Below are positions 8,481-16,898 of a stretch of 64,000 nucleotides of DNA, piece by piece; within the stretch, counting starts at the first letter, position 1; each line of letters starts with the position of its first letter. This DNA is from an uncultured Actinomycetes bacterium (GTDB lineage: Bacteria > Actinomycetota > Thermoleophilia > Solirubrobacterales > 70-9): NCBI GenBank assembly GCA_946482365.1, contig CAMLQY010000007.1, forward strand, positions 1 to 64,000. Direction: 5' to 3'. The notes beneath the pieces were generated by a model that had not been told where the DNA came from, did no database searches, and was given only the letters and a program-made list of their open reading frames with translations. The position numbers were made by a program, and so were the translations under genes.

Positions 8481-9413
8481 ATGACCAAGATCCTCTTCGT
8501 CGTCGGTATGGCCCGCAGCGGCAGCACGCTGCTGACCGCGCTGCTGAACCGGGTCGACGGCTTCGCCGGGCTGGGAGAGACCCACGTCTACTGGGAGCTC
8601 GCCGGGGGCGAGGAACGCTGCGGCTGCGACCGCAGCCTGGCCGAGTGCCCGCTGTGGGGGGCGCTGTACCGGGAGCAGCGCGAGCGGGGGGTCGAGTTCG
8701 CCGAGCTGCAGGACTCCTTCCGCGATTTCGTCCGGCCCCGCCCCAGCTCCCTGCTGCGCGGCCTGCGGGCCCGGCGCGGCGGGGAGGGGACCGACCGCCT
8801 CGGCCGCTACCTGGAGGCCACCGAGTCCACTTATAAGTGGATGGCGGAGAGGACCGGGTCAACGGTGCTGGTCGACTCGACCAAGCTCCCGGCCGCGGCC
8901 GACCTGACCGCGGCGATGCCGAGCACGGACGTCCACCTCGTGCACCTGGTGCGCGACCCGCGGGCCGCCGCCCAGTCGCTCGCCCGGCGCCACCAGGGAA
9001 GCGGTGGGGGCGGCTCGCTGCGCTACCTCGCCGCCGTCGCCAGGGCGGCGCTGGACTGGACGCTTCGCAACGCCTACGCCGAGGCGAAGCTGCGGCGCCA
9101 CTTCGCGGGGCGCTACCTGCGGCTGCGCTTCGAGGACCTGACGCGGGAGCCGCGGGAGACCGTGGCGGGACTGCTGGAGTTCGTCGGGGCCGAGCCCGCA
9201 GCGGAGGTCTTCGTCTCCGAGGACACGGTCGAGCTCGGCGAGAACCACATCCTCACCGGCAACTCCGTCCGCTTCCAGCGGGGATCGGTCACGGTGGCGC
9301 CGGCCGAGAAGTGGCGCGCCGAGATGCCGCTCGGAGCCCAGGCCCTGGCGACGCTGCTGACCCTGCCGCTGCTCGCCTTCTACCGCTACCCCCTCCTGCC
9401 CCGCCGCCGCTGA
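8481..9413 (+). CDS. PAPS-dependent sulfotransferase
   Basis: 310 aa. The 5'-phosphosulfate loop is GMARSGSTLLTALLN (residues 8-22) and the 3'-phosphate site is LVRDPRAAAQSLARR (about 150-165). A GCDRSLAECPLW segment carries cysteines that may pair. The C-terminal half has LRFEDLTREP, typical of the family. Family knowledge says it moves sulfate from PAPS to a carbohydrate hydroxyl; with glycosyltransferases next to it the target is probably the surface glycan. It lies 9 nt after the polymerase gene and 1 nt before the next gene, so they form an operon. Confidence 0.85.
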   Translation: MTKILFVVGMARSGSTLLTALLNRVDGFAGLGETHVYWELAGGEERCGCDRSLAECPLWGALYREQRERGVEFAELQDSFRDFVRPRPSSLLRGLRARRGGEGTDRLGRYLEATESTYKWMAERTGSTVLVDSTKLPAAADLTAAMPSTDVHLVHLVRDPRAAAQSLARRHQGSGGGGSLRYLAAVARAALDWTLRNAYAEAKLRRHFAGRYLRLRFEDLTREPRETVAGLLEFVGAEPAAEVFVSEDTVELGENHILTGNSVRFQRGSVTVAPAEKWRAEMPLGAQALATLLTLPLLAFYRYPLLPRRR

Positions 9414-9414
9414 G

Positions 9415-10638
9415 ATGCGGATCCTCCTGCTCTCCTACTGCTTCCCGCCGGTGCCGCTGATCGAGGCGCAGGTGGCGGCGAAGGTGAGCGGGCACCTCGG
9501 CGCCGAGGTCGACGTGATCGCGGCCGAGCCCGGCCTCTGGCGGCTGCCCGCCGACCACAGCCTCGACGGGTACGTCGAGGAGGCGTTCGGGACGGTCTCC
9601 TACCTGCGCCGCCCGGGGATGCCGCTGCTGCTGCGGACCCACGGGCGGGTGCCGTTCATCAGCGAGCGGCCCGACGCCCTCACCTTCCTCAACGGCCGCG
9701 TGCTGAAGGAGGTGCGGCGCCGCTCGCTCGGCGAGTACGACCTGCTGGTGACGCGCGGTCAGTTCCACTCGATCCACCTGGTGCCGCTGCGCCTGCGCCG
9801 GCGCCCGCCCTGGGTGGCCCACTTCAGCGACCCCTGGGTCGGCAACCCGACCCGCGGCGACGCGCGCCGGGTGCGCTGGATCAACGAACGCAAGGAGGCG
9901 CGCGTGGTCGGGGCGGCGGACCGGCTCGTCTTCACCTCGGCGACGGCTGCCGAGTACACGGTCGGGCGCTACCCGGAGGAGGTCCGCGCCAAGACCCGCC
10001 ACGTTCCGCACTGCTTCATGCCTGAGCTGTTCGAGGGCGGCGCGGCGGCGCCGTCGAGCGGCCGGGTGCTCGCCCGCCACGTCGGCAACCTGCGCTGGAA
10101 CCGCCACCCCGAACCGCTCTTCCGCGCCCTGCTGGAGCTGGAGCGGCTGCGGCCGGGCGCGCTCGGCGAGCTGCGCGTCGACCTGCTCGGGCTGATCAGC
10201 CCGGCAATGCTGCAGGGCGCCGCCCGGGCCCTTCCCGACGGCCTGCTCGAGGTCTCCCCCCCGGTCGACTACCGCGCCTCGCTGGTGGCGATGCGCGAGT
10301 CGGAGCTGCTGCTGGTGACCGAGACCGAGGCCGCCCGCAGCGTCGACCTGCACGCCAAGATCGTCGACTACACCGGCGCCGGCGTGCCGATCGTCGGCAT
10401 CGTCCCCCCCGGCCCCACCGCCGACCTGATCGAGGCGCTAGGCGGCTGGCACGGCCACCCCAGCCAGCCCGAGGAGGGCGCCCAAGCCCTCCAGGCCGGC
10501 CTCGAGGAAGCGCAACGCCGCCGCCAACAGGCCAACCCCAGCCTCTGGGGAGACCCCACCGTTCGCGCCCGCTACAGCGCCGAGACCGTCGGCAAAGAAC
10601 TGGCCGAGATCTACAGCGAGTGCATAGACAACGGTTGA
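9415..10638 (+). CDS. GT-B glycosyltransferase (GT4-like)
   Basis: 407 aa, ATG 1 nt after the preceding TGA. The N-terminus MRILLLSYCFPPV is the first Rossmann strand and donor loop of GT4 enzymes. WVAHFSDPWVGNP near residue 140 and ADRLVFTSATAAEYT follow the usual pattern of the acceptor-side domain. The C-terminal domain (ARHVGNLRWNR, KIVDYTGAGVPIVGIV) binds the nucleotide-sugar. The ligand cannot be read from sequence. Downstream lies a 29-bp palindrome. Confidence 0.8.
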   Translation: MRILLLSYCFPPVPLIEAQVAAKVSGHLGAEVDVIAAEPGLWRLPADHSLDGYVEEAFGTVSYLRRPGMPLLLRTHGRVPFISERPDALTFLNGRVLKEVRRRSLGEYDLLVTRGQFHSIHLVPLRLRRRPPWVAHFSDPWVGNPTRGDARRVRWINERKEARVVGAADRLVFTSATAAEYTVGRYPEEVRAKTRHVPHCFMPELFEGGAAAPSSGRVLARHVGNLRWNRHPEPLFRALLELERLRPGALGELRVDLLGLISPAMLQGAARALPDGLLEVSPPVDYRASLVAMRESELLLVTETEAARSVDLHAKIVDYTGAGVPIVGIVPPGPTADLIEALGGWHGHPSQPEEGAQALQAGLEEAQRRRQQANPSLWGDPTVRARYSAETVGKELAEIYSECIDNG

Positions 10639-10640
10639 AG

Positions 10641-10714
10641 GGACGCCGGTGCCCCTCCCCAAAACACTCAAGCGAGGCTCCCGCCGAGCGTTTTGGGGAG
10701 GGGCACCGGCGTCC
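10641..10714. repeat. Long palindrome A (29-bp arms, 16-nt loop)
   Basis: The left arm 10641-10669 (beginning GGACGCCGGTGCCCCTCCCC) and the right arm 10686-10714 pair over 29 bp with one mismatch; the loop is 10670-10685. It begins 2 nt after the stop of the glycosyltransferase and ends 42 nt before the next gene on the same strand. It has the same architecture as palindrome B (32041-32108): 26-29 bp arms, a 16-nt loop, and a related apex CGCTYSG-CGGGAG. It may terminate transcription, but it lacks a T-tract. Confidence 0.85.
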
Positions 10715-10756
10715 CCCCCAAGAACCAACGTCTAGGCACCCTCTAGGGTTCGCTCG

Positions 10757-11701
10757 ATGCCACGCTGGCCCGACTTCATTCTGGTCGGCGCACCCAAGTG
10801 CGCGACGGGGACGATCTACGAGCTGCTGGGGCGCAGCCCAGGCGTGTTCCTGGCGCCGAAGGACCTCTACTTCTTCGGCTCCGACCTCGCCACCACGCAG
10901 CCCCGCCTCTCCCAGGCGGAGTACTGGTCCCAGTTCGACGCCGCCCCGGCAGGGGCCAGGCTCGCCGATTCCTCGGTCGGATACCTCTGCTCGGAGCGCG
11001 CCGCCGGGGAGATCTACGCCCAGGTGCCGGAGGCGAGGATCGTGATCGCGCTGCGCAGCCCGCTCGACGCGATCCCCTCCCTGCACCGGCACTGCCTCTA
11101 CTACGGGCTGGAGGAGATCGAGGACCTGGGCGAGGCGCTGGCGGCCGAGGCCGACCGGGCCGCGGGCCGGCGCATGCCGCGCCGCTGTGCCCACCCCTGG
11201 ATGCTGCGCTACACCCACGTCTACCGCTACGCCGAGCAGGTAAGGCGTTACTTCGAGGCCTTCGGCCGCTCGCGCTGCCACGTCGTCGTCTACGACGACT
11301 TCCGCGCCGATCCCGACGGGACGATGGACGCCCTGCGCTCGTTCCTCGAGCTGCCGGCGCCCGAGGCGAAGGAGGACGCCGAAGGCTCGGCGCCGTCCGA
11401 GCTCCGGGTCAACCGGGCCCGGCGGGCGCGCAGCCGGCGGATCAGCGCCCTGCTCACCGACCCGCCGCGGCCGGTTCGGCGCCTCGTCCGCGCTCTCACC
11501 CCGCAGCCGCTGCGACGGCGGGTCGCCGAGGGGGTGCTGGCCGCCAACACCGCCGGCGACGCCCCGCCCCCGGTCGACCCAGCTGTGCGCGCCGGGCTGG
11601 CGACCACCTTCGCCGCCGAGGTGGAGAGCGTCTCGCGCCTGCTCGGCCGCGACCTCGGCCACTGGCTGGAGACTCGTGAAGCCGCCGGGACGGCCCGCTG
11701 A
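10757..11701 (+). CDS. PAPS-dependent sulfotransferase
   Basis: 314 aa. The PAPS loop at the N-terminus reads LVGAPKCATGTIYELLG (residues 8-24), and IALRSPLDAIPSLHRH is the 3'-phosphate site. These match the heparan-type sulfotransferase subfamily more than the MARSGST type of the gene at 8481, so the two are not recent duplicates. Expected to sulfate a sugar of the surface polymer. It opens a run of four closely packed plus-strand genes (10757 to 14634). Confidence 0.85.
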   Translation: MPRWPDFILVGAPKCATGTIYELLGRSPGVFLAPKDLYFFGSDLATTQPRLSQAEYWSQFDAAPAGARLADSSVGYLCSERAAGEIYAQVPEARIVIALRSPLDAIPSLHRHCLYYGLEEIEDLGEALAAEADRAAGRRMPRRCAHPWMLRYTHVYRYAEQVRRYFEAFGRSRCHVVVYDDFRADPDGTMDALRSFLELPAPEAKEDAEGSAPSELRVNRARRARSRRISALLTDPPRPVRRLVRALTPQPLRRRVAEGVLAANTAGDAPPPVDPAVRAGLATTFAAEVESVSRLLGRDLGHWLETREAAGTAR

Positions 11702-11704
11702 GAC

Positions 11705-12805
11705 GTGCCCCGCATCGCCCACATGATCAGCACCCCCAGCGGCTTCGGCGGCGGCGAGGCGGTGATGGTGGCGCTGCTTCGAGGCGGCGCCGAGCGGGGC
11801 TGGGAGCAGGTCGTGCTCAACCCCTTCGCCCGTTCCGGCGAGGAGGAGCTGGCGGGGCGCTGCGCCGAGTTCGGCTATGAGGCGTTCCCGGCGCCGGGGC
11901 CCCGGCCCGTGGCCCTGCCGGCAACGATGCGCTGGGCCCGGCGGCGCCTCGACGAGCTCTCCCCCGACGTGACCCAGGTCTACCTGGTCCACGCCCTCGT
12001 CCTCGCCGCGACCCTGCCGCGCTCCAGCGGTGGGGTGCGGATCCTCAGCCACCAGCACGGGAACCACTTCGAAGCCTCCGGGCGCCGGCTCGGGGAGGCG
12101 CTCGACCGGCGCGCCGGCAAGCGCTTCGACCATGTCGTCGCCTGCTCGGAAGCGGTGCGCGACTTCCTGCTCGAGACCTATCGCTACCCGCCGCAGCGCG
12201 TCACCTGCATCCGCAACGGCTGGTCGGGAACGCCGCTGCAGCTGCGCAAAGACCCGCGCCCGACGATCGTCTGCACCGCCAACTTCCGCGCCCAGAAGGG
12301 GCATCCGGTGCTGGTCGAGGCATTCGCCACGGTGGCGCAACGGGTGCCCGAGGCGCGGCTGGTGCTGCTCGGCGACGGCCCCGAGCTGCCGGCGGTGCGC
12401 CGCCTGATCGCCGAGCGCGGCCTGGCCGAGCGGGTCGAGCTGCCCGGTCCCCAGGCCGACGTCTGGCCCTGGCTCGCCAAGGCGCACGTCTTCGCCCTCG
12501 CCTCCCACTACGAGCCGCTCGGGATCGCGGTGCTGGAGGCGATGGGAGCGGGACTGCCGGTGGTCGCGACCGGGGTCGACGGGCTCAGAGAGCTGGTCTG
12601 GCCGGGCGTGACGGGCGAGCTGGTCCCGCCGGGCGACCCGGCGGCGATGGCGGGGGCGCTGATCGCGATCCTCGAGGACCCCGGTGCCGCCACGCGCATG
12701 GGGGCGGCCGGGCGCGCGGCGGCCGAGGAGAACCGGATGGAGATCTGCGTCGAGCGCTACTTCGAGCTTTACGAGCGCCTCCTCGGCGAACGGGGAGGTG
12801 CCTAG
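11705..12805 (+). CDS. GT4 glycosyltransferase
   Basis: 366 aa, GTG start 3 nt after the preceding stop. N-terminal RIAHMISTPSGFGGGEAVMV is the acceptor domain start with the Gly-rich donor loop. VCTANFRAQKGHPVLVEAF begins the C-terminal domain and EPLGIAVLEAMGAGLPVV holds the E-x7-E motif that contacts the donor sugar. Cytosolic, membrane-associated transfer from a nucleotide sugar is expected. The next gene starts directly after its TAG. Confidence 0.85.
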   Translation: MPRIAHMISTPSGFGGGEAVMVALLRGGAERGWEQVVLNPFARSGEEELAGRCAEFGYEAFPAPGPRPVALPATMRWARRRLDELSPDVTQVYLVHALVLAATLPRSSGGVRILSHQHGNHFEASGRRLGEALDRRAGKRFDHVVACSEAVRDFLLETYRYPPQRVTCIRNGWSGTPLQLRKDPRPTIVCTANFRAQKGHPVLVEAFATVAQRVPEARLVLLGDGPELPAVRRLIAERGLAERVELPGPQADVWPWLAKAHVFALASHYEPLGIAVLEAMGAGLPVVATGVDGLRELVWPGVTGELVPPGDPAAMAGALIAILEDPGAATRMGAAGRAAAEENRMEICVERYFELYERLLGERGGA

Positions 12806-13906
12806 ATGGCGGGCCGGGTCGTGATGGTGACGCCGTCGCCCTCCCACGAGGGCGGTGCCGCCAAGCACACGCGGACGATCGCCACCGGCCTCGCCGAGCG
12901 CGGCTGGGAGGTGACGGTGATCGCCCGCGACGCCGAGGGGCGACGGCTGGCGCGGTCCCGGGTCGGGGGCGCGAGGCTGATCGAGATCCCCGGCTTCGGC
13001 CACCGCCTGGGCGCGGTCGTCTTCCTCGCCCTGGCGATCCCCCTCGCCCTGCTGCGCGGCCGCCGCGCCGCCTACATATCGCTCGAACTCGCCTCGCAGG
13101 GGCTGGTGGCCGCGACCTGCGCCACGCTAACCGGCCGGCGCTACGTCGGCTTCAACTTCTCCAGCGGGCGCAACGGCGAGATCGAGCACTTCCAGGCCTC
13201 CCGGCTCTGGCCCCTGCGGCGAGCGCTGCTGGGCCGCGCCACCTACCTGGTCGGGCAGACCCCGGCGGCCGCGGAGGAGCTGCGGGCCGTCGTCGCCGAG
13301 GAGCACCTCGCCGTCGTGCCGACCCCGGTCGAGGAAGTCGAGGCGCCGCCGCTGAGCGGCGAGCCGCGGGTGCTGTTCACTGGCAGGCTGACCGGGCAGA
13401 AGGGCCTGGAGAGCCTGCTCGACGCCTGGGAGCTGGTGCTCGACCGCGTCCCCGGGGCGCGGCTGACGATCGCCGGCAGCGCCGAGGGCTGGGGCTCGCT
13501 CTGGCCGCCGGTCGAGGAGGACCTGAAGCGGACGGTGGCGGCATCGCCGCGGCTGAGCGAGACGGTCACCTTCACGGGCTGGGTCGCCGACGTCGCCGCC
13601 CTGCTCGCCGGCCACGACGTCTACGTCCTGCCGAGCCGCAGCGAGGGCATGTCCAACGCCCTGCTCGAGGCCGGCGCCTGGGACCGCGTGATCGCCGCCT
13701 CCGACCTGGCCGCGAACAAGGCCGTGCTGGGCGAGGGCTACCCGCTGCTCTTCGGGGTCGACGACGCGCCGGCTATGGCGGAGCGCCTCGTCGCCGCCCT
13801 CAGCGACGAGAGCGCTCGCGCCGAGGCGCGCGAGCGGGTCCGCGCCCGCATGCCGGCCTTCTACGCCGGCGGCGTGATCGACCGGATCGAGGAGCTCCTC
13901 TCGTGA
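12806..13906 (+). CDS. GT4 glycosyltransferase
   Basis: 366 aa; the ATG follows the previous stop with no gap. It has GGAAKHTRTIATGLAERGW at the N-terminus, a hydrophobic patch near residue 75 (VVFLALAIPLALL) that may bind the membrane, LFTGRLTGQKGLESLLDAW in the second domain, and SRSEGMSNALLEAGAW as the E-x7-E region. Probably acts on a lipid-linked intermediate in sequence with the preceding enzyme. Confidence 0.85.
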   Translation: MAGRVVMVTPSPSHEGGAAKHTRTIATGLAERGWEVTVIARDAEGRRLARSRVGGARLIEIPGFGHRLGAVVFLALAIPLALLRGRRAAYISLELASQGLVAATCATLTGRRYVGFNFSSGRNGEIEHFQASRLWPLRRALLGRATYLVGQTPAAAEELRAVVAEEHLAVVPTPVEEVEAPPLSGEPRVLFTGRLTGQKGLESLLDAWELVLDRVPGARLTIAGSAEGWGSLWPPVEEDLKRTVAASPRLSETVTFTGWVADVAALLAGHDVYVLPSRSEGMSNALLEAGAWDRVIAASDLAANKAVLGEGYPLLFGVDDAPAMAERLVAALSDESARAEARERVRARMPAFYAGGVIDRIEELLS

Positions 13907-14634
13907 CCAGCCTCCTGCGCATGGCCTACGGCCACCCGCTCCTCTACAAGGGGCGCCGGCTCGAGTGCCCGGTCTGCGGCGGCAGGTTCCGCCGCATGCG
14001 CCACGGGCGCGGGCGCCGCGACGTGCAGTGCCCGCGCTGCGGCTCCTATGAGCGGGTGCGGGCGCTCTGGCTCTTCCTGCGCGATCAGACCGGCCTCTCC
14101 GAGGGAAGCCACCGCGTGCTCCACTTCGCCCCCGAGCCGAGCATCGCCGCGGCGATCGAGGCGATGCCGGGGGTCGAGTACCTCAGCGCCGACATCGAGC
14201 CGGGGGTGGCGATGGAGGTGGTCGACATCACCGACATCCCCTACCCCGTGGGCTCCTTCGACGCGGTCATCTGCAGCCACGTGCTCGAGCACGTCCCCGA
14301 CGACGCCCGGGCGATGAGCGAGGTCTTCCGGGTGCTGCGCCCCGGCGGGACCGCCTGGTTCATGCAGCCGGTCGACTTCGGGCAGGAAGAGACCTACGAA
14401 GACCCCTCGATCGTCACACCCGAGGCTCGGCTGCGCGCCTTCAACCAGCACAACCACGTGCGCGTCTATGGCCGCGACATCCGCGACCGCCTGGCCGGCG
14501 CCGGCTTCGAGGTGACCGAACGCCGCTACACCGAGGAGCTCGATCCCGCCGACCGCGCCCGCTACGCGCTGCAGGACGGCGACGCGACCGAACGCGAGGA
14601 CGTGGTCTTCGTCGCCGTCAAGCCCCCTCGCTGA
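13903..14634 (+). CDS. SAM-dependent methyltransferase with N-terminal zinc ribbon
   Basis: 243 aa; the GTG at 13903 overlaps the previous TGA by 4 nt. Residues ~23-50 form a zinc ribbon from two CxxC knuckles (CPVCGGRF and CPRCGSYE). Then come the SAM-binding region (VLHFAPEPS), the acidic-loop region EYLSADIEPG, and ICSHVLEHVPDD followed by FRVLRPGG, the Methyltransf_11 signature. Likely methylates a sugar of the locus product. It is the last gene of the plus-strand run, and palindrome E follows. Confidence 0.8.
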   Translation: MTSLLRMAYGHPLLYKGRRLECPVCGGRFRRMRHGRGRRDVQCPRCGSYERVRALWLFLRDQTGLSEGSHRVLHFAPEPSIAAAIEAMPGVEYLSADIEPGVAMEVVDITDIPYPVGSFDAVICSHVLEHVPDDARAMSEVFRVLRPGGTAWFMQPVDFGQEETYEDPSIVTPEARLRAFNQHNHVRVYGRDIRDRLAGAGFEVTERRYTEELDPADRARYALQDGDATEREDVVFVAVKPPR

Positions 14635-14645
14635 TCCCACACTCC

Positions 14646-14690
14646 GGTGAAACGCGTTTGACGCGTAATGGGCCGCCAACGCGTTTCACC
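14646..14690. repeat. Palindrome E covering the wzx stop codon
   Basis: Arms 14646-14658 (GGTGAAACGCGTT) and 14678-14690 are perfectly complementary, with a 19-nt loop that contains another ACGCGT. It sits between two convergent genes, and its right arm covers the stop codon (14686-14688) of the flippase gene. Bidirectional terminator function is plausible. Confidence 0.7.
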
Positions 14691-16137
14691 CGGGGGGCTG
14701 ACCGAGGACCGCGGCGCGGCGGGGGCGAACCTCGCGGAAGACGACGGCGAGCAGAGCCAGGCCGGTGAGGAAGGCGAGGACGACGCGAACCGCGTCACCG
14801 GCAAAGCTGCCGGGCAGGGCGAGGGCGAGGGCGACGAGGACAGCCCCGAGCGCGTAGTGGGCGGCCTCCGAGGGCCAGCGCCAGGGCACCTCGGCGACGC
14901 GAGACGCCGCGACGTCCATCGCCGCCGCCTCGAAGGCGATCGCCAGCACCGTGGCAGCGGCCGCGCCGACGAGGCCGAAGGGAGGCAGCAGCAGCGCCAC
15001 CAGGGCCAGGTTGAGGACCGCCGCCGCCGGCGTGATCCAGGCCAGCGGCTTCGTGTGCTTGGTCCAGAAGAGGACCTGGGTGCGCGGCAGGTAGGTGGCC
15101 CAGGGCAGGGTCGAGAGGGCGAGCACGGCGGTGATCTCGGCGAGGAAGCCGGGGTCGTAGTCGGAGGGCGCCACGATCGAGAGCAGCGGCCGGGCCGAGA
15201 GCGCGATCACGCCGCAGGTGAGCGCGGCCAGCCGGGTGACCAGCGCCGCCGTCTCCGCCAGCGAGCGCCAGCGCAGGTGCTCCTCGGCGCCGAAGGTGAT
15301 CGGTACCCAGGCGTTCTGCAGCGAGGAGAGGAAGTTCATCCCCAGCCCGCCGACCGCGTAGGCGAGCTGGTACTGGCCGACGGCGCTGAGCCCGGAGACG
15401 ACCTGGATCACGAGCCGGTCGCCGAGCGCGAGGACGAAGACCGAGAGCGTGTGAGGGACGGTCGGCAGCCCGTAGGCGATCGCGCTGCGCAGGGCGGGGC
15501 GTGGCGCCGGTCGCGTCCTGACCGCGCCGGTGAGGGTCGCCGCGCCCAGCGCCGCGATCGCCATCGCCGCGCCGTAGCCGAGCAGGTAGGCAACCGCGCT
15601 GCGGTCGACCAAGAGGCCGACTATCCCGAGGATCTGGGCGCCGAAGTTGGCGACGAGGGTGATGCAGATGAACTGGACCGGCTGTTCCTGGACGCGGATC
15701 AGGGCCAGCGAAGCGGTGATCACCGCCCCCGGCAGGGCGATCGCGATGCCGAGCATGATCGCCGCCGGTTCGTCGGGAACCAGCAGCGGTGCCCAGGCGA
15801 GCGCTGTCAGCAGCCCCAGCGCGGTGCCGCCGAGGCCGAGCACGGCGGTGCTGACGATCAGGGCCCGGGCAGTCGACTTGCCGTCTCCGTCCTCCTCTGT
15901 CTCGAAGTAGGTCCTGGTCAGGGCGGCGGGCACACCGAGGGCCGCGAGCGTGGTGACGAAGAGCTGGATCGTCAGCGCCAGCGCCACCGTCCCGTACTCG
16001 GCCGGGTCGAGCAGGCGGGTGACGACCGGGATCGCCAGAGCCGAGCCCGCAAGTTGCAGGACCGAGCCCAGCGTGTAGATCGAGCCCTTGCCGAGCAGGT
16101 GCCTTCCCTGCCCGGTGCCGCTGGAGGTCGTGCTCAC
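14686..16137 (-). CDS. wzx: Wzx-type polysaccharide flippase
   Basis: 483 aa with about 14 hydrophobic helices (for example LAGSALAIPVVTRLL, ALTIQLFVTTLAALGV, AVLNLALVALLLPPFGL). The opening GKGSIYTLGSVLQLAGSALAIP and LLDPAEYGTVALALTI is the usual start of MATE/Wzx polysaccharide exporters. It moves undecaprenyl-linked repeat units across the membrane. The GTG at 16137 overlaps the TGA of the SpsF-like gene by 4 nt, so it is cotranslated with the nonulosonate genes; this links the flippase to that sugar. Confidence 0.85.
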   Translation of the reverse strand: MSTTSSGTGQGRHLLGKGSIYTLGSVLQLAGSALAIPVVTRLLDPAEYGTVALALTIQLFVTTLAALGVPAALTRTYFETEEDGDGKSTARALIVSTAVLGLGGTALGLLTALAWAPLLVPDEPAAIMLGIAIALPGAVITASLALIRVQEQPVQFICITLVANFGAQILGIVGLLVDRSAVAYLLGYGAAMAIAALGAATLTGAVRTRPAPRPALRSAIAYGLPTVPHTLSVFVLALGDRLVIQVVSGLSAVGQYQLAYAVGGLGMNFLSSLQNAWVPITFGAEEHLRWRSLAETAALVTRLAALTCGVIALSARPLLSIVAPSDYDPGFLAEITAVLALSTLPWATYLPRTQVLFWTKHTKPLAWITPAAAVLNLALVALLLPPFGLVGAAAATVLAIAFEAAAMDVAASRVAEVPWRWPSEAAHYALGAVLVALALALPGSFAGDAVRVVLAFLTGLALLAVVFREVRPRRAAVLGQPPG

Positions 16138-16898
16138 CCTGCGTCCCGCTGCGGTGCCCCGTCCCAGATCGGGGAGTCATAGACGAAGCGTGAAACGAGC
16201 TGGGTCAGGTCGGGGCGCCCGTCGAGAAAGGAAACGACCTCGGCCAGGGGAATGAGCGGGGCGCTATCGCCGAGCTCCTCGTAGACGGCGCGACAGAGGA
16301 TCAAGTCCTCCGGGTAGTCGGCGGTTAGGCGAAGGTCGGTACGCCGACAGGGAGGCAAAGGCTCGACGATCTCCACCTCGAAGAGCCGTTGGTTGAAACG
16401 GCCGAAGTTCGAGACGAGCTCGCTGCGATCCTCGTCGCGGCCCTCGGCGTGCGAACGTCGCAGCGCGTCCAGGGTGTAGATCTCCACAGACGTCCCCAGC
16501 GGCACGTGATCGACGACGGTGATGTCGTTGCCGTTGGCGACGTGGCGCTCCCAGGCGAGCTCCATGCCGTCGATTTCGAAGAACGGCGACTCCGTCGTCT
16601 TTCGCAACACGTCGGTCGCCTCACGTGCCTCCGCGGCGAGGATCAGGCGACCGAGCACGTCCTTCTCGTCGCCGAACACGTACGGCGTGCCCAGGTCCTC
16701 GGCCGCCAAGCGCAACGCCGCGTTCTCGGCCGAGTCGGCTATCGCCAGCACCGGCTCCGCCGGTACCGCGGACGCCCGTACGCAGTCGACGATCTGGGCC
16801 AGGATCGTCACCCCGGGTGCGAGGTTCTGCAGCGGCTTGCCGTAGAGCCGCGAACCCGTCAAACGGCACGCAAGCCCGGCGATCGGGCGTCGGCTCAT
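16134..16898 (-). CDS. SpsF-like cytidylyltransferase
   Basis: 254 aa. The N-terminus IAGLACRLTGSRLYGKPLQ corresponds to the nucleotide-binding loop of the CMP-sugar transferase family (canonically ARxGSxRLPGKxL). VFGDEKDVLGRLILAAEA and a TESPFFEID segment follow the SpsF (COG1861) pattern rather than the PseF/NeuA pattern. Expected reaction: CTP + sugar acid to CMP-sugar. The ATG overlaps the upstream neuB-like TGA by 4 nt and its own stop overlaps wzx. It is the only candidate activating enzyme for the nonulosonic acids in the window. Confidence 0.75.
   Translation of the reverse strand: MSRRPIAGLACRLTGSRLYGKPLQNLAPGVTILAQIVDCVRASAVPAEPVLAIADSAENAALRLAAEDLGTPYVFGDEKDVLGRLILAAEAREATDVLRKTTESPFFEIDGMELAWERHVANGNDITVVDHVPLGTSVEIYTLDALRRSHAEGRDEDRSELVSNFGRFNQRLFEVEIVEPLPPCRRTDLRLTADYPEDLILCRAVYEELGDSAPLIPLAEVVSFLDGRPDLTQLVSRFVYDSPIWDGAPQRDAG

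Noticed and set aside
6216..8585. 789-codon minus-strand open frame opposite the polymerase gene
   Set aside because: Gln/Arg/Gly-rich with no domain or start signal; antisense shadow.
10196..13003. 935-codon minus-strand open frame opposite glycosyltransferases
   Set aside because: Composition is that of a shadow frame; crosses several real genes and palindrome A.
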